From Streptomyces sp. SAI-135 (GTDB lineage: Bacteria; Actinomycetota; Actinomycetes; Streptomycetales; Streptomycetaceae): a DNA stretch of 64,000 nt. A program made the position numbers and the translations under genes. Location of the stretch: contig NZ_JARXYP010000002.1 of the NCBI RefSeq assembly GCF_029893805.1, forward strand, positions 8,432,001 through 8,496,000, in the 5' to 3' direction. Shown one piece after another: positions 16,937-24,516 of this stretch; within the stretch, counting starts at the first letter, position 1, and the number at the start of each line of letters is the position of its first letter. The notes below the pieces were generated by a model that saw only the letters and a program-made list of their open reading frames with translations, did no database searches and was not told the DNA's origin.

Positions 16937-17500
16937 TCAGTCCTCCTTGCCGCGGCCCGAGAGCGCGTCCCGGAGCCGGTCGACCAGACCGGTCCCCGGC
17001 GCGAGGAGCTTGTTGGCCGGAGGAGTGTCGGGGGCCGACGGGTGCGGTCGGGTGGGCGCCATCTTCTTGGCACGGCGCACCTTCTCGCCCAGTTCGTTCA
17101 GCTCCTTCTCCGAGCACGCGACACGCAGCTGCGGGAAGAGGGTCTCCTCCTCCTCGGCGATGTGCGAGCGGACCTCGGCCATCAGCTCGCCGACGAGCCG
17201 GTCGAACTCCGGATCGTCCGCCCCGCAGCGCTCCAGGTCCTTCATGAGCTGCTCGGCCTTGGAGTGGTCCTCGATCTCCCGGTCGGCCATGGTGTTCCCG
17301 TTGACCAGGTGCTCCCGCACCGCCGGGTAGAGGTACTCCTCCTCCGCCACCGAGTGCCGGATCAGCTCCATGGTGACCTGGTCGGCGTACACCTTCCGGT
17401 TCTTCTCGCCGGGTGCCAGCGCCTCGATCTTCCCGAACAGTTCCTCGACCTCGTGGTGATCGGTCACCAGCTCGTCGATGACGTTTCCTCCGTGTCCCAT
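16937..17500 (-). CDS. Hemerythrin-like HHE-domain protein
   Basis: The 187 residues contain the diiron ligand pattern of HHE proteins: DHHEVEELF (His15/16), IRHSVAEEEYLYP (His49, Glu53/54), DHSKAE (His79) and RSHIAEEEETLFP (His113, Glu117), within a four-helix bundle of about 140 residues, followed by a Lys/Pro-rich tail. Such proteins bind O2 or NO or act in redox sensing. The ATG at 17500 follows a strong GGAGGTGAAGG ribosome-binding site. It is the last gene of a minus-strand run with the molybdopterin oxidoreductase and its small partner, 52 bp apart, so joint expression is likely. Confidence 0.88.
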   Translation of the reverse strand: MGHGGNVIDELVTDHHEVEELFGKIEALAPGEKNRKVYADQVTMELIRHSVAEEEYLYPAVREHLVNGNTMADREIEDHSKAEQLMKDLERCGADDPEFDRLVGELMAEVRSHIAEEEETLFPQLRVACSEKELNELGEKVRRAKKMAPTRPHPSAPDTPPANKLLAPGTGLVDRLRDALSGRGKED

Positions 17501-17552
17501 GTTCCTTCACCTCCGCCGCCCGGGTGCCCTGCCCCACACGCTCTATGCCTGG

Positions 17553-18002
17553 TCACAGGCTTGCCAGGACCTGTGGGGACAGTTGTTTGATCAACGTGTC
17601 GGTCCAGCGCATCTGGCGCAGCGTCTGCGGGTGGCAGGCGGACGCCAGCTCCAGCAGGCGTTCGTCCCGGGTCGCCTGGGCGGCCTGAGCGAGCATCTCC
17701 CAGTGCAGCGAGTTCTCCGTCGCGGCCAGGTGCAGGGCACGCAGGTCGTACAGGAGCAGCAGCCCCTCGGGGGCCTCGCCGGCGAGGGGTTCGGGCCTGT
17801 CGTCGTCGAGGCGCAGGCCGTCGGCCGCCGCGAACTCGGCCAGCCGCCCGGCGTGCTCGCGCGACCACGCGGCGAGGTCGGTGGCGACGTGGTGGACCTC
17901 GTGTTCCCCGGCATGCCGTTCGGACACGGCCACCAGGTCCCGTGCCAGGCGCCGCTCCCCGTGATGCAGGGCGCGCAGGGTGTGGGCGATGCCGTCCTTC
18001 AT
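17553..18002 (-). CDS. Small helical protein coupled to the molybdopterin oxidoreductase
   Basis: I do not recognise a named family. The 149 residues are almost entirely helical with many His, Glu and Arg (LHHGERRLARDLVAVSERHAG, HEVHHVATDLAAWSREHAG, HLAATENSLHWEMLAQAAQ), suggesting a ferritin-like or four-helix bundle that might hold a metal. Its ATG overlaps the oxidoreductase stop as ATGA, so it is translationally coupled and probably a partner, chaperone or electron-transfer accessory of that enzyme. The longer open frame extending to 19331 is only a shadow of the oxidoreductase gene. Confidence 0.75.
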   Translation of the reverse strand: MKDGIAHTLRALHHGERRLARDLVAVSERHAGEHEVHHVATDLAAWSREHAGRLAEFAAADGLRLDDDRPEPLAGEAPEGLLLLYDLRALHLAATENSLHWEMLAQAAQATRDERLLELASACHPQTLRQMRWTDTLIKQLSPQVLASL

Positions 18003-20464
18003 GACGTGCCTCCCGGGCCGCTGTCCTGTGTCGCGTACGCCTGCCGCCCGCCGGCCGTGGCCGGCACGGAGCCGGGGGCCGACGGGGCCGAGGCCGTGGT
18101 GGTCGGGGCGGGCGCGTACCGTCCGTCCGCGTGGGCGACGAGGGTGAGCGCGGCGGCCGCGGTCTTGAACAGGGGCTGCTTGGAGGCGGGGTCCCAGTCG
18201 GTGATCGTCGTCTCGTTCGCGGCGCGTCCGGGACCGCCGCGGTCCGGGCCGTCGCCCTCCTTGGTGTCCCAGTAGCCGTAGTGGAAGGGCACGAAGAGCA
18301 GGCCCGGGCGGATGTCCGTCACCCGCAGCCGCGCCTCCAGGGCGCCGCGCGGGGTGGCCACCCGGACGAGGTCGCCCTCGCCCAGTCCCAGGCGGGCCGC
18401 ATCCGCCGCGCAGGCCTCCACCCACACCTCGGGCGCGGCCTCGTCGAGCTGTGCCACCCGGCCGGTCTTGGTCCGGGTGTGGAAGTGGTAGAGCGTCCGG
18501 CCCGTCGAGAGCTGGAACGGGTACCGCTCGTCGGGCATCTCGTGCGGCTCGACGTACGCGGCCGCTTTGAGCACGGCCTTGCCGTCCGGGTTGAGCGAGC
18601 GGTACTCCACCGGGTCCACGGCGGCCCCGGTCTCCAGGTCCTTGCCGTAGCTCTCGCAGTCGTCGGGGTGGGCCCAGGTGATGCCGTCCGTGTAGAGCCG
18701 CTCGGTGCCCCGCGGGTTCGCCTCGGTGCAGGGCCACTGGATGCCACCGGCGCCGCGCAGGCGGTCGTAGGTCATGCCGGTGTAGTCGCAGGGGCGGCCC
18801 GCGCTGCACCGCTTCCAGGCCTCGAACGCCTCCTCGGGCTCCCGCCAGCCGATCAGCGGGCCGCCGTCCTTGTCGCGGAAGTCCATGCGGCGCGCGAAGT
18901 CGAGGAAGATGTCCAGGTCGGGCCTGGCCTCGCCGGGCGGCTCGACCGCCTTGTCGCACAGGTGTACCGTCCGGTCGGCGTTCGTGATCGTGCCGGTCTT
19001 CTCGCCCCAGGTGGCGGCGGGCAGGACGACGTCGGCGAGCCGTGCGGTCTCCGTCAGGAACAGGTCCTGTACGACGGTGAAGAGCCGTTCCTGCGCCAGC
19101 AGGGCGCGGATGCGGGCCAGTTCGGGCAGGGAGACGGCCGGGTTGGTGCCGCTGATCCAGAGCATCCCGATCGAGCCTTGCTCGGCGTAGCGGAACATCT
19201 GCATCGCGTGCGTGGGCGGCGCGAAGTGCGGGATCGTGGACGGCTCCACGTTCCACACCCTCGCCAGATCGGCCACATGGGCGTCGTTCTGCCAGTTGCG
19301 GAAGCCGGGCAGATCGCCGTCGGCACCGCACTCGCGCGTGTTCTCCGCACTGGGCTGGCCGTTCATCTGGAGCACTCCCGCGCCCGGGCGGCCCAGCATG
19401 CCGCGGATCAGATGCAGGTTGTTGACCTGAACGGCCGCGGCGGTGGCCTGGTGTGCCTGGTAGAAGCCCTGGAGGACCGTGGACAGCAGGGCGTCCGCCG
19501 TGCCGACGAGTTCGGCCGCCTCACTGATCCGGGCGGCCGGCACGTCACAGATGTCCGCGGCCCACTCGGGCGTGCAGGACGCGACCCGCTCGGAGAGCTC
19601 CTCGAAACCCACCGTGTGCGCCTCGACGAAGTCGTGGTCGACGCGGTCGTGCCGGATCGTCTCGTGCAGCAGGGCGTCCATCAGCGCCACGTTGGTGCCG
19701 ACGCGCGGCGCCAGGTGCACGGTCGCGTGCCGGGCCACCTGGGTCGGGCGGGGGTCCACGCACAGCAACCGCGGCGGATCGCCGCCGGCCAGCCGGTCGA
19801 GGACGCGTGTCCACTGCACGGTCTGCGTCTCGGCCATGTTGTGGCCGAACAGTGCGATCACGTCGGCGTGGTCGAGATCGTCGAAGCTGCCCGGCTGGCC
19901 GTCGCAGCCGAAGGACTCCTTCAGGGCTTCGGCGGCGGTCGCGGTGCACAGACGGGTGTTGCCGTCGAGATGGTTGGTGCCGATGCCCGCCCGGGCGAGC
20001 ACGGCGAGGGTGTAGTACTCCTCCAGGAACAGCTGTCCGCTGGTGTAGAAGCCGACCGAGCCGGGGCCGCGCTCGGCGAGCAGTTCCCGGGTGCGGGCGG
20101 TCACCAGCTCCATCGCGGTGTCCCAGTCCGTCTCCACGAGGTGTCCGTCGCGCCGTACGAGCGGCCTGGTCAACCGGTCGGGGGAGGCGTTCGCCTGCCA
20201 GCCGAACAGGTCCTTGGGCCCGAGCCTGCCGCGGCTGACGCGGTCCGCCGCACGCCCCCGTACGCCCGCCATACGGCCGTCGACGACGGCGATGTCCATG
20301 GCGTCACCACCGGAGTGCAGCAGCGAGGCCGCCGCCACCCACTTCTGCACCGCGCCGGGCTCCACGCCCTCGGCGAGGTGTGCGTCCACCCTGGAGGGCC
20401 AGTCCCCGTGGCGCCGGTACGGCGTCCGGTCGCCCCATGGCTCCGCAATCCGGTCCGCCTTCAT
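17999..20464 (-). CDS. Molybdopterin oxidoreductase (nitrate reductase/formate dehydrogenase family) lacking N-terminal Fe-S cysteines
   Basis: The 821-residue protein has the DMSO-reductase-family core: RGRLGPKDLFGWQANASPDRLTRPLVRRDG, DWDTAMELV, GHNMAETQ, NGQPSAENTRECGADGDLP, ISGTNPAVSLPELARI, and a C-terminal molydopterin-dinucleotide domain (STGRTLYHFHTRTKTGRV, LFVPFHYGYWDT). Cys173 in NTRLCTATAAEAL is the likely Mo ligand. Where relatives have CxxCxxxC for a 4Fe-4S cluster, this protein reads ASLLHSGGDAMDIAV (about residues 47-60), and no Cys occurs before 173, so the usual cluster cannot form. The true start is ATG 20464 with a GGGAGG ribosome-binding site. No signal peptide is seen, so it is cytoplasmic. 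The electron donor is unknown. Confidence 0.85.
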   Translation of the reverse strand: MKADRIAEPWGDRTPYRRHGDWPSRVDAHLAEGVEPGAVQKWVAAASLLHSGGDAMDIAVVDGRMAGVRGRAADRVSRGRLGPKDLFGWQANASPDRLTRPLVRRDGHLVETDWDTAMELVTARTRELLAERGPGSVGFYTSGQLFLEEYYTLAVLARAGIGTNHLDGNTRLCTATAAEALKESFGCDGQPGSFDDLDHADVIALFGHNMAETQTVQWTRVLDRLAGGDPPRLLCVDPRPTQVARHATVHLAPRVGTNVALMDALLHETIRHDRVDHDFVEAHTVGFEELSERVASCTPEWAADICDVPAARISEAAELVGTADALLSTVLQGFYQAHQATAAAVQVNNLHLIRGMLGRPGAGVLQMNGQPSAENTRECGADGDLPGFRNWQNDAHVADLARVWNVEPSTIPHFAPPTHAMQMFRYAEQGSIGMLWISGTNPAVSLPELARIRALLAQERLFTVVQDLFLTETARLADVVLPAATWGEKTGTITNADRTVHLCDKAVEPPGEARPDLDIFLDFARRMDFRDKDGGPLIGWREPEEAFEAWKRCSAGRPCDYTGMTYDRLRGAGGIQWPCTEANPRGTERLYTDGITWAHPDDCESYGKDLETGAAVDPVEYRSLNPDGKAVLKAAAYVEPHEMPDERYPFQLSTGRTLYHFHTRTKTGRVAQLDEAAPEVWVEACAADAARLGLGEGDLVRVATPRGALEARLRVTDIRPGLLFVPFHYGYWDTKEGDGPDRGGPGRAANETTITDWDPASKQPLFKTAAAALTLVAHADGRYAPAPTTTASAPSAPGSVPATAGGRQAYATQDSGPGGTS

Positions 20465-20604
20465 GAAGGCCTCCCTGCGAACTCCTGTTGTCCGCTCCTG
20501 AGTACCCGTGGCCCGTGACCGGTAACGGCGACCAGGGTGTAAGGCGGCCCGCTGGAAGGAACCCGCACCAGGACACAGGCGTACGACGTTCCTGGGAGGC
20601 CGAT

Positions 20605-21795
20605 GTGACCGACGCCGTGGACGAGGTGCTCGCGCGAGTGCGCGGAGAGGTGGCCGCACGGGCGGATCGGCTGTGGGACATGGCGCGGATGCTGCACTCC
20701 GACCCGGAGTACGCCTTCGAGGAGCACCGGGCGGCCGCACTGCTGTGCGGCGAACTCGAGTGGGCGGGATTCACGGTGCAGCGGGATGTCGCCGGACTTT
20801 CCACCGCCTTCACCGCCCGCTCCGGCACCAGGGCCCGCCCCGCGGTGGCCCTGCTGCTGGAGTACGACGCGCTGCCCGGTCTCGGCCACGCCTGCGGCCA
20901 CAACCTGATCGCCGGGGCGGGCCTGGGCGCGGCGCTGGCCGCCCGTGCCGTCCTCGACCGGGACGCGGGCACCGTGTGGGCCATCGGCACACCCGCGGAG
21001 GAGGGCGGCGGGGGCAAGGTCGCCGAGACCGAGGCGGGATTGTTCGACGACGTCGACGCGGCGCTGATGTTCCACCCCGGGGTGCACAACTGGCAGTGGG
21101 CGCCGCTGACCGCGCAGGCCCAGTACCGGGTCGGGTTCCGCGGACGCGCCGCCCACCCGACCGGGAACCCCACCGAGGGCATCGACGCGCTCGCCGCGCT
21201 CGTCCAGCTGTTCAACACGCTGGCCGTGATCGGGCGCAGGCTGCCCGAGGGCTCGCACGTGCAGGGCATCGTCACGGACGGCGGCAAGGCGACCAACATC
21301 GTCCCCGAGTACGCGGAGGGCCTCTTCGGGCTGCGCGCGGTGACGACGGCCGCCCTGGAGGACCTGGCCGGGGAACTGCTGACCTGCGCCCAGGGGGTGG
21401 CGCGGGCTACGGGCACGACCGTCACGGTGGAACGGGCCACGCCCCGATACGAGCACTTCCGGGACAGCGCGGTGCTGTCGGACCGGTTCGCCCGGCACCT
21501 GGCGGGGACCGGCATCGCGATGACACCCCCCGCGCCGGGCGTCTACCTGGGCTCCTCCGACGTCGGCAACGTCAGCGGACGGGTGCCCGCCATCCACCCC
21601 TTCGTGGCGATCATGGAGGAGGACGGCTCGGACCACACGCCCGAGTTCGCCGTCGCGGCCGGCTCCGAGCGTGGCCGCCAGGTGATGCTCGCGGCGGCGG
21701 AGGCGCTCGCCCGCACGGCCGTGGAGGTGCTGTTGCGCCCGGAGCTGCGGGACCAGGCGTGGGAGGACCACGACCGGGCGTCCGTCCGCGGCTGA
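20605..21795 (+). CDS. M20-family amidohydrolase (AbgB/aminoacylase-like)
   Basis: The 396-residue protein is an M20D-type metallo-amidohydrolase: the metal motif LLEYDALPGLGHACGHNLIAG, the catalytic pair TPAEEGGGGK, AALMFHPGVHN, the dimerisation-domain motif GRAAHPTGNPTEGIDAL and the C-terminal SSDVGNVS...HTPEF set. It resembles p-aminobenzoyl-glutamate hydrolase subunit B and aminoacylases, which hydrolyse N-acyl amino acids or amide-linked dipeptides. The substrate is not predictable. GTG 20605 follows GGGAGG and gives a normal family start; earlier in-frame codons would run back through the divergent promoter. The stop codon lies inside a 15-bp terminator stem. Confidence 0.85.
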   Translation: MTDAVDEVLARVRGEVAARADRLWDMARMLHSDPEYAFEEHRAAALLCGELEWAGFTVQRDVAGLSTAFTARSGTRARPAVALLLEYDALPGLGHACGHNLIAGAGLGAALAARAVLDRDAGTVWAIGTPAEEGGGGKVAETEAGLFDDVDAALMFHPGVHNWQWAPLTAQAQYRVGFRGRAAHPTGNPTEGIDALAALVQLFNTLAVIGRRLPEGSHVQGIVTDGGKATNIVPEYAEGLFGLRAVTTAALEDLAGELLTCAQGVARATGTTVTVERATPRYEHFRDSAVLSDRFARHLAGTGIAMTPPAPGVYLGSSDVGNVSGRVPAIHPFVAIMEEDGSDHTPEFAVAAGSERGRQVMLAAAEALARTAVEVLLRPELRDQAWEDHDRASVRG

Positions 21796-21817
21796 GGGGG
21801 CGCTCAGCCGCGGACGG
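21782..21817. terminator. Bidirectional terminator hairpin
   Basis: A perfect 15-bp stem (21782-21796 with 21803-21817) and a 6-nt loop sit between the convergent M20 and phosphoesterase genes. The M20 stop codon forms part of the left arm. Confidence 0.85.
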
Positions 21818-21833
21818 GGCCCGGTCGTGGTCC

Positions 21834-22559
21834 TCAGCCGGCGTGCAGGTGGTAGACGTTGAACGCCCGCCGGATCACGGGCTGGGCCACGTTCCGCACC
21901 CGCACGCCGCCGGCCGTCATCCCGTGCTCCGTGCCCGCGTGGGCGTGTCCGTGCACGCACAGGTCGGCCCCCGCGGTGTCGATCGCCTCGGCCAGCAGGT
22001 AGCTGCCGAGGAACGGGTAGATCTCCGGCGGCTCACCGGCGAGCGTGTCGGCGACGGGGGAGAAGTGCGTGAGTGCGACCCGCGTCTCGCAACCCTGCCG
22101 CCCCAGTTCCTCCAGCGCCGTACGCAGTCCGTCCGCGCAGCGCCGTGAGTACCGTACGAACTCCTTCATCAGCGGCTCGCCGAACTCGCCCGCGCTGCGG
22201 CCCACGAACCCGCCGCCGAACCCCTTGGTGCCGGCGACGCCCACGCGGGTGCCGCCGCACTCGACGACCGTGCCCTCGCCCTCCAGGACCCGGACACCGG
22301 CGTCCTCCAGGAGGGCCGTGACCTTCTCGGGCTGCTCGTCGTGGTGGTCGTGGTTGCCGAGGACCGCCACGACCGGCACCGGGAGGTCCCGCACCTCCTG
22401 GGCCACCACCCGGGCCTCCTCCGGTGTGCCGTGCCGGGTGAGGTCCCCGGCCAGCAGGAGCAGGTCGGCGCAGTCGGACAGGGTGTCGAAGGCGGGACGC
22501 AGCACGCCCTGGCTCTCGAGCCCCATGTGGATGTCCCCCACGGCGGCGACGCGGATCAC
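21834..22559 (-). CDS. Metallophosphoesterase (calcineurin-like)
   Basis: The 241-residue protein has all five metallophosphatase blocks in order: AVGDIHMG, LLLAGDLTRHG, AVLGNHDHHD, THFSP and VHGHAHAGTEHG, which supply the dinuclear metal site. It is a single-domain cytoplasmic enzyme; possible substrates range from phosphomonoesters to nucleic-acid ends and cyclic nucleotides. GTG 22559 has GGAGGAG just upstream and overlaps the stop of the BON gene by 4 nt. It is the last gene of a three-gene coupled operon with a nucleotidyltransferase. Confidence 0.88.
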   Translation of the reverse strand: MIRVAAVGDIHMGLESQGVLRPAFDTLSDCADLLLLAGDLTRHGTPEEARVVAQEVRDLPVPVVAVLGNHDHHDEQPEKVTALLEDAGVRVLEGEGTVVECGGTRVGVAGTKGFGGGFVGRSAGEFGEPLMKEFVRYSRRCADGLRTALEELGRQGCETRVALTHFSPVADTLAGEPPEIYPFLGSYLLAEAIDTAGADLCVHGHAHAGTEHGMTAGGVRVRNVAQPVIRRAFNVYHLHAG

Positions 22560-22825
22560 GGCAGCTCCTCCGCATGATCGGGCGTGGCGGTCTCGGCCAC
22601 CACCACGTCGGTGTGCACGGACAGCCCGGCCAACTCCTCGCGGACGGTGCGCAGGACGGTCTCCCGGCACTGGGCCGAGGGCACGGTGCCGGTGACCACG
22701 ACCGCTCCGGCCCGCACCTCGGCGCGGACCCCCAGCTCGCCGAGTTCCTCCGCGGCGAGCCGGTCGCGCAGGTGGGCGACGCGGTACTCGATGTTCTCCC
22801 CGGACTCCGGGGCGGTCCCGCTCAT
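22556..22825 (-). CDS. Small BON-domain protein
   Basis: The 89-residue protein fits a single BON (OsmY-like) domain: IEYRVAHLRDRLAAEELGELGVRAEVRAGAVVVTGTVPS followed by the C-terminal half VREELAGLSVHTDVVV. BON domains usually bind phospholipid or act as small interaction modules, often in the periplasm, but no signal peptide is present here, so the protein is probably cytoplasmic. It overlaps both neighbours by 4 nt (ATGA upstream, GTGA downstream), which ties its production to that of the nucleotidyltransferase and the phosphoesterase. Confidence 0.8.
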   Translation of the reverse strand: MSGTAPESGENIEYRVAHLRDRLAAEELGELGVRAEVRAGAVVVTGTVPSAQCRETVLRTVREELAGLSVHTDVVVAETATPDHAEELP

Positions 22826-23496
22826 GAGCGTTCCACCTCGCTCCTCGGCTCGATGACCCCCAGCCGTTCCAGGAAGTAGAAGAACGCGTCCGGCATCGGC
22901 GCGTCCCCGCAGCCCCGGCGTACGGCGTCCCAGTCGACCTTCTCCCGCAGCGCGCGGGCGATCGGCAGGACGGCACCGAAGTCGCAGTGGTGCTCGGAGA
23001 ACGCGGACAGCAGGCTGTGCAGCAGGTCCGTCGGGGAGAGCACCGGCATGAACACCGAGTCCACCGACAGTTCGTCGGCGCGTGCCAGCAGTTCCGCGGT
23101 GACCGGCTGGTGGGCCAGTTCGAAGATCAGGTCGACCTGCTGGCCCATGCAGTCGGCCTTGAGCAGCCAGTCCTCCGGAGGGGTCCGGACCTCCAGACCC
23201 GCCTCGCGCAGGGTCTCGGCCACGGACTGCGCGTCCTCGGGGAGGATGGCGAAGTCGACGTCGTGCTGGAGATTCTGGGCGCCGCCGTGCGCGTACACGG
23301 CGACGCTGCCCGCGAGCGCGAACGGATGCCCTTCCCGTTTCAGGATCGCGCCGACCTGTTTGGCCGCTTCCAGGATCGCCTGGTTGCGGTCGACAGGCAG
23401 ACTCGCGGCGAGCGCGTCGGCGGCGCTCCCCGTCGCCAGTCGGAGTCCGGCGGCGCCCCCGTGGCGGTCGACGTCCTCGTCGGCGTGCTGCGTCAT
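22822..23496 (-). CDS. Nucleotidyltransferase-fold protein
   Basis: The 224-residue protein has the minimal nucleotidyltransferase signature: GS in FALAGSVAVYAHGG, followed by the metal-binding DVD in QHDVDFAILPED, and a third carboxylate in QQVDLIFEL. The C-terminal part is helical and includes LSPTDLLHSLLSAF and a DWDAVRR segment. Proteins of this kind include antitoxin-neutralised toxins, lincosamide-type transferases and orphan enzymes; this one is not assigned. The ATG at 23496 follows AAGGGGG. It heads the NTase-BON-phosphoesterase operon and lies 226 bp downstream of a DEDDh exonuclease gene. Confidence 0.75.
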   Translation of the reverse strand: MTQHADEDVDRHGGAAGLRLATGSAADALAASLPVDRNQAILEAAKQVGAILKREGHPFALAGSVAVYAHGGAQNLQHDVDFAILPEDAQSVAETLREAGLEVRTPPEDWLLKADCMGQQVDLIFELAHQPVTAELLARADELSVDSVFMPVLSPTDLLHSLLSAFSEHHCDFGAVLPIARALREKVDWDAVRRGCGDAPMPDAFFYFLERLGVIEPRSEVERS

Positions 23497-23722
23497 CAGT
23501 GCCCCCTTCCTGGCCGGCCCGCATCCGAGGGGCCGTGACGGCGAGCCCCGAGTACCCGGGGCCGGGGGTTCGACACGGTGGTCCATCGGGGACGTGGGGA
23601 GGGGCTGCGGTGGGTCGATCGTCGTCTGCGGGCGGCTGGCGGCGAGCGCACGGTTCGCCGCGCCCCTGGGGCAGTGGTGCGGGGGCCGGCCGGGACGGGA
23701 CGCGCCGCCCTGCGATCGCGGA

Positions 23723-24319
23723 TCAGCCGTGAGCGGGAGGGCGGGGCTGCTGTTCCGAAGGCCAGCCGTTCCGCTCCGCCAGGTGCAGTACCAGGCCCGC
23801 GATGTTCCACGCGTCGTCCTCGCCGCGATGGTGGCGGCCCTCCAGGGGGAGCCCGGCGTGGGTGAGTGCCTGGGCCATGCCCGGGCGCTTGCGCAGGCCG
23901 TGCACCTCGGTGAAGACGGCCTTGGCGTTGGTGTGGCGGCGCCCGAAGGGATACGGCGTTCCCGTGGCCGCGCACTGCCGGGTGAACTGGTGACGGTCGT
24001 AGTCGCCCCAACTCGCCCACGGGCGCGTACCGCAGGCGTGGTCGCGGGCCAGCAGCCGGCAGGCGTCACCGAACGTCAGCCCCCGGTCGACCTCTTGCTG
24101 GGTGAGGCCGGTCAACTCCGTGCAGAAGGGGCTGACACGGGAACGGGCGGGCCGTACCAGGATCCGGTGCCGGCCGACGCGCTCGGCGGTGGACAGGTCC
24201 ACGACCGTCAGCCCGATCTCGATGATCTCGCTGACCGCGCCCGGGGGAGGGGAGCCGGGCCAGCAGGTGGCTTCGACGTCCACCACGTTGAGGAGGTGCC
24301 CGGTGTCCTGGCTGGTCAT
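23723..24319 (-). CDS. DEDDh 3'-5' exonuclease-domain protein (KapD/RNase T-like)
   Basis: The 198-residue protein has the exonuclease motifs in order: NVVDVEATCW (Asp14, Glu16), TELTGLTQQEVD, SWGDYDRHQF (Asp108) and GRHHRGEDDAWNIAGLV (His164, Asp169), which is the DEDDh two-metal catalytic set. This compact form resembles KapD and ERI1-type enzymes, which trim RNA or single-stranded DNA 3' ends. The protein is cytoplasmic. It stands alone, with 226 bp of featureless GC-rich DNA before the nucleotidyltransferase gene downstream and 197 bp before the divergent wall-protein gene. Confidence 0.85.
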   Translation of the reverse strand: MTSQDTGHLLNVVDVEATCWPGSPPPGAVSEIIEIGLTVVDLSTAERVGRHRILVRPARSRVSPFCTELTGLTQQEVDRGLTFGDACRLLARDHACGTRPWASWGDYDRHQFTRQCAATGTPYPFGRRHTNAKAVFTEVHGLRKRPGMAQALTHAGLPLEGRHHRGEDDAWNIAGLVLHLAERNGWPSEQQPRPPAHG

Positions 24320-24516
24320 GACGAGAACCGTAAGGGCGCAGATGGGGGCGAGTCATCTCGTTTTCCCTGTACGGAGGTTCGAGAGGGGTGGCGGAACCCG
24401 TTGTTCCGTATGAGAGTGCTGTGAATTTCCGAGGCGCTTGAACACAGGGGGCCCGCCGTCCGTATGGGGCGGGGGATTTGCATGCCCGGAGAGTCGACAC
24501 GCGCAGGAGTAGTTCC

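Noticed and set aside
17553..19331. 592-residue minus-strand frame across the Mo-enzyme gene
   Set aside because: Only the last 149 codons (17553-18002) look like protein. The rest is an Arg/Gly/Ala shadow of the oxidoreductase gene.
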